A stretch of 64,000 nt of DNA, from NCBI GenBank assembly GCA_014332815.1, contig JACSZT010000002.1, forward strand, positions 1 through 64,000, written 5' to 3'. Below are positions 32,849 to 44,976 of this stretch, piece by piece. Below the pieces are notes generated by a model. The model was given only the letters and a program-made list of their open reading frames with translations. It ran no database searches and was not told the DNA's origin. Numbering within the stretch: the stretch's first letter is position 1; each line of letters begins with the position of its first letter. The translations under genes were made by a program, and so were the position numbers. The DNA comes from Weissella confusa. GTDB taxonomy: Bacteria; Bacillota; Bacilli; Lactobacillales; Lactobacillaceae.

Positions 32849-34480
32849 TTCGATAATCGCGATGAAAATGGTCTTGTACCAATGATGACATACGCTCGTT
32901 AGCCTCCATTGAGACCGTTCCAGTCGTTGGTTGGAGCTTGCCTTCCAAGACCTTCAAGAACGTTGACTTTCCAGCTCCGTTGGCACCGATAACACCGTAT
33001 GTGTTACCAGGCGTGAACTTCAAGTTAACGTCATCGTATAGCTTCTTACCAGTAAATGATACTGACAACAATTGTGCAGCTTCAGTTTCAGCTGACCAAC
33101 CGTTCAATTCTTCGAAACGTGCTGACAACTCACCAACCTTGATACCATCTTCGTCAGTGAATGGATCGTGCGTGTAAATCTCATCCATTTGGTTCTTAAC
33201 GTCATACAATTCCTTGTGTCCTTGCATAACAGTGTCCAAGACCGTGAACTCGTCGAAGGCAAAGACGATGTTTTGGTAGTCAGCCAAGAAGTCTTCCAAC
33301 CAAGCAATCGTCTTTGTGTCCAAACCGTTGGTAGGCTCGTCGAGGATCAAGATATCTGGGTTACCAAACAATGCTTGCGCCAACAAAACCTTAACCTTCG
33401 TTACTTCGGGAAGGTCGGCCATCATCGTGTAGTGTTGGTCTTCAGCAATTCCCAAGCTTTGTCGGGCGATAAAGTCTTGCAATTCCTTGATTTGCTCTTC
33501 CTTCTTGGCATTTGCTTGTGATTGCAAACGTTGTGCCAATTCTGAAGATTCCTTCCAGAAGTCGTAGTTACCAACGAACAACTTGATCTTACCGAAGTCA
33601 ACGTCCAAAATCATCGTTGAAACGGCGTTCAAGAAGTGACGGTCGTGGGAAACAACGATTTTGTCCAACAACTTAACACCATCAACCGTCTTTGAAAGGT
33701 TTTCAACACGCAACATGTCGTTTCCGATTTCGCGTTGGATTTCAAAGTTGATGTATGGGTACTTACGCGTTGAAGGTTGGATGTCATCAAGCGTGATCTT
33801 TTCCAATTGCTTCTTACGTGAAGTAGCTTGCTTTGACTTTGAAGCGTTTGCTGAGAACAAGATTGGCATCTCAGGCTTAGGGAAGTTCACATTCATGTCC
33901 TTAGCCAAGTAATCGTGAGACGTCGTAACACCCCAAGTTACTTCACCAGAATCTGGCGTGTCGTTTCCAGCGATGATGTCCAACAATGCCGTAGCGGCAA
34001 CGTCGTTTTCAGCCATAACTAGGGCCTTCTCATTAGGGCGAACCGTGAATGAGATGTTAGTTGGGTCGTCCAAAACCAAAACGTTTGGCTTCGTCAACAT
34101 CAACTTAGACAACATAACGCGGACCTTTTCTCCTCCAGACAAAACATCCAAAGTCTTTTCCGCATCTTCACCCTTGAACAACATACGTCCCAACAAACCA
34201 CGCAAGAACGTGTTGTCGCTTTCTTCCTTAGAAGCAAAGTCACGCAAGTAGTCCTGCTTTTGCACTTCTGGGTGCGCCATAAACTCGTCGTAAGTCGTCT
34301 CGGCACGGTCGATTGCACCTTGATCTGAAACCACGATGATGTGGTCCGCAATCGTTTGGGCAAACGTGTGGTCGTGAGACGTGAAGATGATACCACCCTT
34401 GAAGTTAATCAAACCATCGTTCAATGACGTGATTGACTCCAAGTCCAAGTGATAGAGTAGTTTTGTTCAAAGTGTGAAAT
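32849..34480 (-). CDS. ABC-F family ATPase (YkpA/YbiT type)
   Basis: The 543-residue protein with two ATPase domains and no membrane part starts MLTVSNVSVSFTGKKLYDD. It has IGANGAGKSTFLKVLEG, DILILDEPTNGLD, SHDRHFLNAV, a linker, LSGGEKVRVMLSKLML, VLVLDDPTN and TSHDHTFAQTI. The second Walker B reads DDPTN instead of DEPTN, a known variation of this subfamily. It is thought to act on stalled ribosomes. Confidence 0.9.
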
Positions 34481-34580
34481 TTCATGAAAAAAGACCGAGG
34501 TTGTAACGTTCTGTAATATGGTTTGGGTGTTTAGCGTTAGGTTCGCCGTTTGTGCGTTAGCACAACACATATTCCAAAAC

Positions 34581-34612
34581 AAAAAACGCCTACCCCAAAC
34601 GAGGCAAGCGTT
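34581..34612 (-). terminator. Terminator of the ABC-F gene
   Basis: AACGCCTACCCC and GAGGCAAGCGTT form an imperfect stem with T run on the minus strand. Confidence 0.65.
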
Positions 34613-34697
34613 CTAATTGTTATTACAAAGTAATGTTCTTCTCGGCAAGTCCACGGCTGCCAATGACGTCACACCCAAGGTTTGTCCAACAACCAAC

Positions 34698-36080
34698 GTA
34701 TCGGAAATGTTGTACATCTGTTGTACTAAGTATCCGATCACCAATGGAATAGTGAACATGACAATCAACTTAAGTGGACTGCCCTTCGTTAAATCATTCA
34801 TTTTTAAACTACTCCCCCGCTAACTTTAAACCTTATTAATTCATAGTGGCAATGGATCAATGAACACTAAGCTAATAATCGTCAAAATAATTGACATGAT
34901 AATACCAGCAACAATACTGGTGGCATATGATTGGCGCACACCCTTCATATCACCAGCCCCAAAACGCTGTGCCGTGATGATTGACATCCCAGAGCTAAAC
35001 CCTTGTACGAAACCCATTACCAAGAATTGAATCGCACCCGTCGCTTAAATCAAAATCAGTTCGAGTGAGATGTTGAAAATCATCCCGACTACCAGGTAGT
35101 ACAGTGGCGCTTTACTGTCACCAACCGCACGCATGGCATTAGAAATAATGTTATAACCCATTGTTGCAATGGTTCCAGCCAAGATAATGACAATAAACAC
35201 CCGCGCCTCTGCGAAAATATCGGCAGGTGTCTGCATCAATCGTTTGATTGATTGCTGGAAGCCCATTGGTACGCCGGCTAGCATGTGCTGACGCAATTCA
35301 CCCTTAGGCAACTTAAAATCAGACCCAGTCAGGTGCAACGTATCCGTGTAACGGCTAATGTGCCAGTGTGACGCTGCGATTGACACAAACTGTGCCAAAA
35401 CCGTCGCAAAGGCCGCTCCTTCAACACCCCAACCGAACTTCTCAATCTTCACCCCGACCAAGATACGGGCGTACTTGCGCGCACCGAAGTTTTGCGCCGT
35501 ATACGTTGCCATCGTCACACCAAATGACATCACCACCATAATGATGATTTGGTCGACCTTTGACGCTGCCGTATTCGCAGCAACGGCATCCGTTCCCAGC
35601 GTGTTAACCGCCGCGGCCAACGTAACTGAACCAATCGCACCCAAACCTTGTAGCGTGTAACGAAGCACGAACAAAGTGGCTAGGATGGCGTACAACGGAC
35701 CATTTGCCCAGAAGTACAATTGTGCCAAGTCCATAACCGTATGTTGACCGGCACCGACGAACAGCGTCACCAAGCTGCGACCGAACGCGATTTCCAGAAT
35801 ACCAAGCAGTGTTCCCACACTCATACCCAGAATCAAGGCGCCGTTAGCAATTTCCGCCTTCAAACGGCGTACAACCTTAACCCAGGCTGGCACCAAGAAG
35901 ACCAATGATCCAATCCAAGCCAATGGGTTCGCCAAGCTGGCTCCAAAGAAACCAAACCAGACAACCAATGAGAAGGCGGCCACTGAACGGACCACCATTT
36001 CACCAACACCAGCAAGCGTTGGCGTCTTAACGTCAAAAACGAAGACCGGTAGTTATTATAATTCCGAAATTTAGGAACAT
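34698..36080 (-). CDS. MATE-family efflux transporter
   Basis: The 460-residue, 12-helix protein starts MNDLTKGSPLKLIVMFTIP. It has the MATE N-terminal LVQQMYNISDTLVVGQ, GFSSGMSIITAQRFGAG, the second repeat QIIIMVVMSFGVTMATYTAQNFGA, and the end AFSAMNMD. Sodium- or proton-driven multidrug export. Confidence 0.88.
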
Positions 36081-36132
36081 ACTTTAGTCACGAATGATGC
36101 TAAATACTTCTATTCTGCGAATTTATTACACG

Positions 36133-36180
36133 CAAAAACCCGTCATCTTCAGCCACCACAGCCAAAAACAACGGGTTTTA
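36133..36180 (-). terminator. Terminator of the MATE gene
   Basis: AAAACCCGT and ACGGGTTTTA pair across a loop with internal complementarity. Confidence 0.6.
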
Positions 36181-36314
36181 CTAACCAATTTTAATCCATA
36201 TTCATAGCAGAAAATGCAGGCGCTGGTTCTTTACTTGAAAAATCCATACCATACAAATAGCGCATTGAAAGCATCAAGAGGCCGAATACAACTGATGCAA
36301 GTGCAAGCATGACC

Positions 36315-36554
36315 GCTGTTTCACGTAAATCTTCCATGATTTTGGTATACATAATCATCACCGTCCCATTTCTCGTAAATTCAATATAATTATCATAATC
36401 AGAAAATGAGTTTATTATTTGAAACCCATGATGCCTCCCCATAAAAACTCCGAAGCGATTTGTACCATCATTATCCTATTGTTACGTTTTTGTTTCAAAT
36501 TATCTGCTTTAGTGAACGCGGGCAACCATCTTTTGACGACGACGCGCAAAGCGA
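36315..36554 (-). CDS. Small two-helix membrane protein, unrecognised
   Basis: The product has 79 residues, MYTKIMEDLRETAVMLALAS, with helices around ASVVFGLLMLSMRYL and VYVSFFVGMMIFNAYDW and a basic tail RRRQKMVARVH. No family recognised. Confidence 0.55.
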
Positions 36555-36634
36555 ATCCAATCGTAAGCGTTAAAAATCATCATCCCGACAAAAAAGCTAA
36601 CGTACACGCGACCAATCATAGGTACGATGACCCG

Positions 36635-37141
36635 CTTCATACGCCGAAAATTCTTGTTTAAAAGCCATCGCGTCCTCAATGTGATCACCAATACTGAATG
36701 GCGCAATCAGTTTTGTTAAGTTGGGCCGAGATAGACGCACCAATTTTTCAATCAAAAAATCAGACGTGCCATCTGGAAAATAAAACGTTAACGTATCTTT
36801 TTGCTGATTAACGACGTAATACATAATACCAATTTCTGAAACAACCGCATTCAAGCCAATACTTTCAAAGATAACCATGTCTAAGAAGAACAATAATGGT
36901 CCCGCTAAGACAAGCCCCAAGGTCATCGTCAAAGTATCTTCCCGGCGATCGCGTTCTTGTGCGACCTCACATGCACCGATTTTCAACATCTCCATCAGCT
37001 CAGGTTTCGAAACAATCTGTAAATCGCTGACACTTATACTAACGAATCCAAGGGGTTAAAATGTCGCACAAAATGAAAAAGACGCCACATTAACATTTGT
37101 GACGTCTCTCTATTTATGTAAATGCGACAAAGCATTCTCAA
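36635..37141 (-). CDS. Membrane protein of unknown function
   Basis: The start ATG of MYYVVNQQKDTLTFYF was chosen because GGGGAGG lies 6 bp upstream and a stop precedes it in frame. The 168 residues give a soluble N-terminal half (FPDGTSDFLIEKLVRLSRP) and two helices (LGLVLAGPLLFFLDMVIF and AAAVVIFLFVAWIAVAW), ending ENALSHLHK. Not recognised. Confidence 0.6.
37077..37108 (-). terminator. Terminator of the membrane-protein gene
   Basis: AAAGACGCCACATT and AATGTGGCGTC-type pairing (GACGCCACA with TGTGACGTC), T run on the minus strand. Confidence 0.6.
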
Positions 37142-37290
37142 ATTTTTCTTCTAACTTCATGCCCCAGGCTGTCCAAGCCACTGCAATCCAAGCAACGAAC
37201 AAGAAAATCACCACTGCCGCTGCCCAAACGATGCAACTGAGCAACTGATGTCCCCTTTGCAACCTTGAAACGACGATTGATTGCCTTGGC

Positions 37291-37509
37291 ATCGCGATCA
37301 AGCCCCAAAATGCGCACGGTCATACGGTTATCGACCTTCTTTTCCAACTTATCCATCTGTCTTCCTCCTTGAATTCAGTAATGAGTATGCGGCCGCTTAC
37401 TCGACTTATCAGCTGTTATTTGCCCGTTAACGTCTCATCGACATCTGCCATCTTCAAAATCGCCTTTTGATTTAGCTTCTCTGGGTTAGTTGATTCAAAT
37501 ACCATCTTC
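37291..37509 (-). CDS. DUF1659-like small protein
   Basis: The product has 72 residues, MDKLEKKVDNRMTVRILGL, then ETSITEIVTSERKDVPTAF. GGAGGAAG lies before the start. It precedes a DUF2922-like gene by 10 bp, the usual pairing of these two families in lactobacilli. Function unknown. Confidence 0.5.
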
Positions 37510-37519
37510 AATTCCTTAG

Positions 37520-37750
37520 TCATGGGTCACCTCCTAGAATGCTGTCGGTACGTCTTTGCGTTCAGACGTCACAATTTCCGTAATGCTAGTTTCCAATCCT
37601 AACAACATCATCACCGTTGTAAAAGTTAAAAACTTCACAAAACGGACAAAAACGAGTGCCCATTACTGGACACTCGTCATTTAACGTACTAGAATACCGG
37701 ACGCTTCTCTGTCTTCACAAAACTGGCCTTCTTTGGTGTGCCAAAACGCG
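37520..37750 (-). CDS. DUF2922-like small protein
   Basis: The product has 76 residues, MTKELKMVFESTNPEKLNQK and VDETLTGAQVLAEMQKL, ending KTEKRPVF. A strong AGGAGGTGA ribosome site precedes it. It forms a pair with the preceding gene. Confidence 0.6.
37650..37679 (-). terminator. Terminator of the small-protein pair
   Basis: ACGAGTGCCCA and TGGACACTCGT pair, with T run on the minus strand. Confidence 0.7.
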
Positions 37751-37930
37751 ACTCTCCATTGCTGCCGACCACAAAAGTAAAACTGGCCAACTTTTGCATT
37801 TCTGCCAACACTTGCGCGCCTGTGTCATATCCGAAAAGCAACCCCCCAAGGGCTCCAAAGAAATAAATTAAATTAGTCGAAAGCGACTTCTTTTCCGTCT
37901 GCATGTTTGTTCTCCCTAAACGTAAACATA

Positions 37931-39334
37931 AAGCAATAGGTTAGTTTTCCCTAAAAACTAACTCTCAACACCCTAAATAATACAACTTTTGAAAGCGTTT
38001 GCAAGCTTTTTCTCATGATGATCCCAAAGCTCCGATGATGAAGATGATTGATGAAACCATCAACAACTTACGACGACCATACTTATCTGATGATGGTCCA
38101 ATAATTGCGGCACCGATAACGGCACCAAGCAACACGGCTGAAACAACCCAACCTTGTTGCCACTCACCCAGGTGCAATTGCTTTTCAATAAATAAAATAG
38201 CTCCAGAAATAACACCAGACAAAGCGTAGTTTGAGATGTAGGCCAACAAGATACCTGTCATAATCATCAATTGGAACATGGTTCCGATTCCACCACGCTT
38301 ATCGGCGGGTGCCAATTCTGACAAGTAAGTTGGAATCAAGGCTTAGGCACCACCAACGGCGATACCCAACACAATACGTGACGCAACCAATAGCTCAAAG
38401 TTATGAGCGATCTGCAACTTAATGTCAGCCAATTCAGCTTGTGCAGATTCTGAGTTGTCTTGCAATGGCGTCAAAACTGCCAAAGCTTCGTCGTCTTCAC
38501 CCTTACGTACCAAGTAACGAGGTGATTCTGGCAAGGCGATTCCACCGAAGAACATGATGATTGAAGGCACAGCAGCCAATCCCAACATCCAACGCCATCC
38601 TAGATCAAAAAAGACACCGATTCCGATGTGGGCAATCAAGGCTGCACTAACACCGAAACCAACATCAGTAAAGATAGTTGGGGCATAGTACAAAACTGTG
38701 TTACATCCCATGACTTGTTGGAAGATAGCCAATCCCATTGCCATAACAAGCACTGGGCGAGCCATCAAGCCGAACAATTCCTTGAATCCACCGTTAGCCA
38801 TTGAGGCCGTTGCTGAGAAGAAGGCGATGTAAATCGTCAACGCAACAGCACAGATGTATGAAGCAGCTTGTGATTGACCTGAGAAGTGCATTGAGAATGA
38901 CATGATGAACAATGAAATACCCATTCCCCAGGCACCCCAAATCAACATCTTCTTACGGTCAACCTTGTCCATAATCTTCATGGCTACCCAAGTAACGATA
39001 ACGTTTAACACGATAGCCGCGATACACAAAACAGCGTATCCGATGAACAATGAACCAGTTCCGAAGAAGTTCAACAATGGTGGGAACGTCAATGAAACAA
39101 CGGCGTTTGCAGCCCAGTTAACAACGGCTCCAAATGAGTTACCCAAACCACGGATGTTCAATGGGAATGACTCACCGATCATAACCCACATAACTGGTCC
39201 CCACACGACATACAAAAAACGCTACTGCAGCAACTGCAATAGCGTTTTTACCCCTGTGAGAGAGTTTAATTATTATTGGGCAATGTTTTCTGAAATTGAG
39301 GCTTCGTCTTCATGCCAACCCTTAGCGTGGGCAC
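37931..39334 (-). CDS. Sugar porter family MFS transporter (XylE/AraE type)
   Basis: The 467-residue, 12-helix protein starts MQTEKKSLSTNLIYFFGAL. It has LGGLLFGYDT, GVISGAILFIEKQL, DKYGRRKLLM, ALPESPRYLVRKGE, QQVMGCNTVLYYAP and VDRKKMLIWG. The C-terminal RNQSLEQIEADL stands where PETKGK-type motifs usually do. It imports a hexose or pentose with protons. Confidence 0.88.
37990..38003. promoter_or_regulatory. cre-like site upstream of the first sugar porter
   Basis: TGAAAGCGTTTGCA differs from the CcpA consensus TGWAANCGNTNWCA at one position. It lies about 100 bp before the sugar porter start after restoration. Confidence 0.55.
39213..39250 (-). terminator. Terminator of the first sugar porter
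   Basis: AAACGCTACTGCAG and TGCAATAGCGTTT pair with T run on the minus strand. Confidence 0.7.
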
Positions 39335-39495
39335 GTGAACGAAGATCTGCTTCAATTTGCTCAAGTGATTGGTTACGTGTTTCGATTGTGAAGTACTTAA
39401 CGAAGCAACGCAATCACATCACCCTCTTCAACGGATGCATTGATATCTTTCAAGATGACCTTGTCACCATATTCTTTGTGGAAGTTTTTAATCGT

Positions 39496-40227
39496 TAAAA
39501 TCGCCATAACGTTTTCCCCGTTTCATATTCGATGGATAAATATTAACAGGTAACGAAAATTTATGCAATAACTTTGTTTATTTTTGCATAAATATCACTG
39601 AACGTTGTCGATAACTGACATGTTTGGGAACAAGTTGAAGCTTTGGAACACCATCCCCATATCTTGGCGAATCTTATCCAATTCAGTTTCCGTCGCCTTT
39701 GAGATATCTTGCCCATCAAAGATAACCTCACCTGACGTTGGTCGATCCAACATATTCAAGCCACGCAACAGCGTTGACTTTCCAGTTCCTGAAGGTCATG
39801 TTGGCTCGTCAAACAACATAATCTTAGGGTTCATAGCCAAGGCACGCGCAATCGCTACACGCTGTTGTTGTCCACCTGACAATGAAGCTGGATATGCTTG
39901 CGCTTTTTCAGCCAAGCCAACCTTTGCCAGGAACTTTTCGGCAATTTGCGTGGCTTCATCATCAGCCATCCCCTTCACCTTCAACAACGCAATCTTCTCT
40001 GAATCTGGATTTTCGAAAAATGCTTCTGGATTATCATATTGCGTCATATCACCATCAGCCATAAACCAAATCTTTGACGCTACTTCACGGGCAAAGCCCA
40101 TTTCGTGCGTGACAACCAACATCGTCATGCCTTCTTGCGCCAACTCACGCATTGTCTTCAACACTTCACCAACCATTTCTGGATCAAGCGCTGCAACAAT
40201 CAACTTGCCGCTCTTTTCGATTTTTGA
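39496..40227 (-). CDS. glnQ: Amino acid ABC transporter ATP-binding protein
   Basis: The 243-residue protein begins [20 protein letters not shown]. It has Walker [16 protein letters not shown]-loop [13 protein letters not shown], signature [15 protein letters not shown], Walker B IMLFDEPT and VTHEMGFA. It ends FLAKML. Glutamine or other polar amino acid uptake. Confidence 0.9.
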
Positions 40228-40239
40228 AAGGACCGGATC

Positions 40240-41721
40240 CGTTTCGGCAGCTTGGACAGACGTCAAACCGGCAAAGGAACCAATCATTAATAATGTCGCC
40301 ATGACAGCCGTCATGACTTTTAATACCCACTTATGCATATAACTCATTCTCCCTTTGTCTTACAACATCTTTGCCAAGAAACTTTGCGCACGCATACCGG
40401 CCACAACCATGTCGACCTTTCCTGTCTTAACGGCACCAAGCAACGCATCAAAGCTCATTTCTTGGACAACCAACTTCACGCCCAAACGCTTGGCAATTTC
40501 GTTGGCAACTGAGATGTCAAACCCAACAATTTTGTCCTTGCCATTCACCGTTGTGTGGAATTCATACGGCGCGTAATCCGCTGACGTTCATGACACAACC
40601 TTCTTGGCGCCAACTTGCTTGGCAGCGTCTTCTTGAATTGATGAAATTTGAGCAGCCAACGTGGCCTTCTTCAAGTCGTTCAAGTTAGCCAACTTATTCG
40701 CGTTCTTCTTAAGCGTCATCACCACGTTCTTATCAACGAAGTATGGTTCTGAAAAAGCGACTTCTTGTTCACGCTCAGGCGTTGCCGTGTCGACCTTGCT
40801 TTGCAAAACTGTTGCGTTCTTAGCCATCACAACTGAAGAACCGTTCGTTTCACCTGGCAACGTGGCCTTCGCAACCGCAAATTGGTTACTTTGGTCCATG
40901 TAGCTGTCAGCCGTCGTGTCCGGCACAACCACACCATCAACCTTGCCTTGCGTCAATTGCGTCACAGCGTCGTTCACCTTCTTCAACTTCATCAAAGCCA
41001 ATAGCACACCAAGGATAATACCGAAGAACACACCAATAACCGCCAAGCCAACCGTGTAAAGCGTTCCCTTAGCAAAGTAAGGCGCGTACTTTTCGAAGAA
41101 TGACTCCTTGTGGTTCATCAACGCAATCGCATCGTTCTTCCACTTTTCTAGCGGATCACCGATAACGTGCTTTTCCAAGATGTCTCCTGAACGAATAATT
41201 TCAGCAACGTACGCAGCCGAGTTCAAGAACATGGCAATCGCACCAGCCATGAAACTTGAAACATCCAACCCGATAACCTGCGTTCCGAAGTACACGATGA
41301 ACACTTGAATCAAAAGTGGCACACCACGGACTGCCTCAATGTAGGCAACGGCCAACCACTTCAATGGCTTGATGCTTGAAAATGACGTTTGGAACGTCAA
41401 TTCACCAACACCAATAACTGAGACAACTGAACCTTCCTTGATAACCGTCACAAATTCGTTACCCAAGGCTGGCAAGATGTTCTTGATGGCTTGTGGCAAC
41501 ACCATGAAGCGCATCGTTTGCATCTTCGTGAACCCAAGTGAACGCGCAGCTTCAGTTTGACCAGCTGGCACAGCTTGAAGTGCTTCGCTACAATATAGCG
41601 CCAGCACTTTCAATCTAAAGTGCTGGCGCTATTTAACTTAAATCATCTTACGATCTGATTGTTGCAACTTCTTCTCGAAACGGCCCAGCACACGGCTGAT
41701 ACCGAACGTCAAAATGAAGTA
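40240..41721 (-). CDS. glnP: Fused amino acid substrate-binding protein and permease (GlnH-GlnP)
   Basis: The 493-residue single polypeptide has a signal peptide [17 protein letters not shown], a binding domain ([35 protein letters not shown]), the junction [12 protein letters not shown], and a five-helix permease with [18 protein letters not shown] and [20 protein letters not shown]. Such fusions are usual in lactic acid bacteria. It forms the importer with GlnQ. Confidence 0.88.
41595..41632 (-). terminator. Terminator of the gln operon
   Basis: ATAGCGCCAGCACTTT and AAAGTGCTGGCGCTAT pair fully. Confidence 0.75.
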
Positions 41722-41931
41722 GATTGCAGCTGTAATCATCAATGGAATGAATGGCTTAAATGAGGCACCTTGCACCATGGTCACGTTACCGTGTACGTCA
41801 GATAATACTGCCACCTTTGTCATGTCACACACCTCCATTTCGTTACTGCTATTGTAAGCGCAAAAAAGCCCCAATTCCCGTGAAAAGGGAACTGGGGCTA
41901 AAAGTCACGATATCTACTTTGGTCGGTGAAA

Positions 41932-42780
41932 ATCGTGACTAGCTTTTTCTATTACTAAATAAAGAAGCTCTTGCGGCTTGTTGTAATCGACCGTTCGCTC
42001 CAATGCTGCGAACATGAAGTCATCCCAGTTACCGCGTAGCCAAACCGTCACGTTTAGCTCCCGCAACATTTCAACAACATCATGTGCACCAGGTCCTGGC
42101 ATAAATAAATCTCCCAAGAACCAGAATTCATCAGCACCTTGCGCTTTGGCGTCCGCAATCGTTGCTGCCAACGCATCAAAATAATACTGATCACTCATTG
42201 GCAACAATTCATGACCCGCATTTTTATTTGGCATATTGTGCGACAACGTGAAGGTTAAATCTTCAACGTTGCGTGTATCAGATACTGGCAATGCCATGAT
42301 AAAGTCGTAATCTACTTTTGGCATGTGTTGCATGACATAGGTTGATAGACGCGCCGTGTAAACACGTGTTGGCGTTGCGAAACGCGTCCCTTCGATGTCC
42401 AACATCAAGTAACGGGCTTCGCGGTTTTGACGCATCTTACGCTTCAATGAGAACGGACTACCAACAGAACCAGGGTTCAAAATGGCTCGACCATCTGAAG
42501 CCGTGCGATAAACCATTTGGTGCGTGTGACCATAAATGGCAACGTCGGCATCACGCCCCAAGAATAGCGGTTGCCTTAACTCACGGAGCATGTCTTTCGT
42601 CTCCGCGTCATAACCGTAACGGTCGTTTTCCTTGGCAACCGTTGACGCATCATGCACGTAGCCCAAGCCTTCGTAGACCAAGTTGCGATACAAATCCAAG
42701 TATGGCAAGCCACGCTCTTCAGCAAGGGCCATCTCAGCTGCTTGGTCATATGCGACCGTGCGGAAATGGTGCCAACTTAC
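41932..42780 (-). CDS. Metallophosphoesterase (YfcE/MPP-type)
   Basis: The 282-residue protein starts MTKVAVLSDVHGNVT. Metal motifs are LGDLFMPGPG, RGNWDD, VAIYGHTHQMV and LNPGSVGSP, ending LRELRQAYK. GGAGGTG precedes the start. It is different from the phosphoesterase at 18.7 kb. Confidence 0.85.
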
Positions 42781-42833
42781 TATCCAAGTCATAGCCAGAC
42801 AAGATTTCCAATGCAAACCCGCCGGATACGATT

Positions 42834-43895
42834 GGTGTGACATTGGCTTCATTCAACGAACGCACCAATTGTTCAAATTGTGTATAGCGCTTCACATCCA
42901 TTTCGGTGCGCCCTCCTATCTCAAAGTTCAGTACTTTAATTATACCCCACAAGGCTACTTGTAAGCGCGTAAAGATGAATTGACCAGGCAACTTATGACC
43001 GATTAATGGCTCAACCGCACTTTGTGGCATAAAGGCAACTGACAACGAGTCATCAGCGTTTGAGAACACCAATTCTGGCATGTCCAAACGTTCAAAACCG
43101 ACCGTGCGCATGACGGATTCAATCATCAATTCGTTGCTAATAACATCATCATCCAAAATCAACATCACATCCAATAATGGATGCGTTTCATTCATTTGGC
43201 GCATTGGGAAGCGGTCAAAGATGTAGCCTAATTGCTTCATGAAACGCAACTTTTGGGCATCCCCATGACGCAGCTTTTCACTACGGTCAGGGTCGCCAAT
43301 CAAGTGACCAAACAGGTTGTACAAGTCATACGTCGTGAGCACGTGGAACTCAGGTTCGGTGCCGGAAACAATAACATAACCCAAAATTTCGTCACCACGC
43401 TTGGCGACAATTTCAATTGGCTTACGACCAAATGGGTTGCCAGCGCGTAGGCGACGCACCAATTGTTCTTCTTCGCCAGTGCTGTAGTTGGCATCATCAA
43501 ATGCACTGCGAATAATCTTGTCGACTTGGTCGAAATCCTTATCGCCTAAGAATTCAAACCAACGAATGTAGCCGAATTGGTTCCAGTAACCAGGCCAACC
43601 GATGGCTGCCAAGACACCGTATCCAGCGAAACGGGCCACAATTTCAGCTTCTTCAACCAAGCGCCAGCCTAGGCCACGGCCACGGTGAAGTGGGTCAACC
43701 ACGACTGGGCCGACCACGCCGACTGCTGTGCCAGTGCGATTATCTGAAACCGTCGCACGTAATTGATATGAAAATACGAAAAACGCTGGCCTTTTTCGTA
43801 AAAGACCAGCGTAAAATTTCTATTCTTGATCGTATTGCCATTCGTCTGGGAAGCGGAATGTGCCATTCGTACGCAAGAGCGCTGATGGGTACAAT
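42834..43895 (-). CDS. Nucleotidyltransferase-like domain fused to GNAT acetyltransferase
   Basis: One uninterrupted restored frame of 353 residues. The N-terminal 165 residues contain VSGGFALEILSGYDLDSK, LLILDDDVISNEL and TYDLYNLFGHLIGDPDRSE, resembling nucleotidyltransferase folds. From MNETHPLLDVRFEFLG onward it is a GNAT: VVVDPLHRGRGLGWRLVEEA is the acetyl-CoA loop and VLAAIGWPGYWNQFGY follows. It ends FPDEWQYDQE. Internal ATGs could also start a separate GNAT. The assignment of the first domain is tentative. Confidence 0.65.
43780..43812 (-). terminator. Terminator of the fusion gene
   Basis: ACGCTGGCCTTTTTCG and AAAAGACCAGCGT pair with a T run on the minus strand. Confidence 0.7.
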
Positions 43896-44028
43896 TCCTT
43901 TACCATAAAGAATTCAGGCGTGATTTCAAAGGCTGGCTTAACGCCAAACTCAGTTCCTCCACCATGGCTTCGGGATGCATAATGTCACAGTCCCACCCAA
44001 ACTTCTTACTGATTGTGTCCTTAGGCTC

Positions 44029-44976
44029 AGCGTTGATCTTCTTCTCAAGCTCTAAATCTGTTAGTTCTCCAAGTCCTTGCATAATTTTCACCTCAATTAT
44101 TTGGTATCTCTACCCACTACTTCTATTAAGACTATCGTACCTAATAAATGTTGGGTAGAAACGCAATGGTGCGAACATCAAACGTGTACGGAATTCCGTC
44201 AAACGCGCTGACAAATCAGCAACCGTGTCGCCTTCCTTAAGATCCTTCGCCATGTTCAAAATACGGGTACGATCTGCTTCGTACAACTCGTTTTCGCGCA
44301 CATCAATCACTTCAGCAAGCTTGTCCATGCGGGCCAAGACTGATTCCGTTGGGATGTTTGACTCACGGAAAGCCGGCACAAAGCGAATGAATGACTTAAT
44401 AACCGTCTCATAGTCGGCGGCCGTCAAATCATCTTCGGTACGCTCGCGCATCCCCTTCAATGCCATTTCAATCACTGGGTCTTCACCCGCGATGGCATAT
44501 GAATCAACGATGTTAGCCGCAACCTTCTTCAACATTTCGCGGTTACCTTCCAATTCAACAACGCGGTTCGTGATGGTTGGCTCGAAATCATTCAACATGT
44601 CCGTAATCGCCATAAACTCATCTGGACGGATGGCACCTGCCACCACGATATCCAATTGTTGGAAGAACGTGATAATCTCAGGGTCGTTTGCGAAACCGAA
44701 CACTTCTGCTTCACGGTGCATTGATTGAATCAATTGGCCCAACATACGTGATTCAACGTGTAATGAACGAATGCCTCGTAGAATATTACCGTAATCCTCA
44801 CGCTCTAGCATACCACGATTTAGCTCAGTTACCGCATGTTCAAGACGCTTATCGGCGTCGTCACCGAATGACAATCCTTGTTCACGGGCTGTGTTCACAC
44901 CACTAATGACGTTCATCGTAAATTGGTGTAGCACTTCAAGTGGCGTACAACGGATACGAGTCATTTTCAAAATTCA
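44029..44976 (-). CDS. Helical protein of unknown function
   Basis: The product has 315 residues, MQGLGELTDLELEKKINAEP, then KKFGWDCDIMHPEAMVEP, FRTRLMFAPLRFYEGN, GMRERTEDDLTAADYE, TFFQQLDIVVAGAIRP and NVISGVNTAREQGLSFG, ending LRQSRSLP. It is charged and helical with no membrane segment. Its TGA overlaps the ATG of the DUF3188 gene. I do not recognise the family. Confidence 0.65.

Noticed and set aside
36191-36442. Small membrane protein ending in AFSAMNMD
   Set aside because: The end belongs to the MATE transporter; the small protein continues in the next block instead.
41938-41976. Coding tail PQELLYLVIEKASHDFHRPK as the end of the phosphoesterase
   Set aside because: After restoration this stretch lies upstream of the phosphoesterase start in an intergenic region; the true end is LRELRQAYK.
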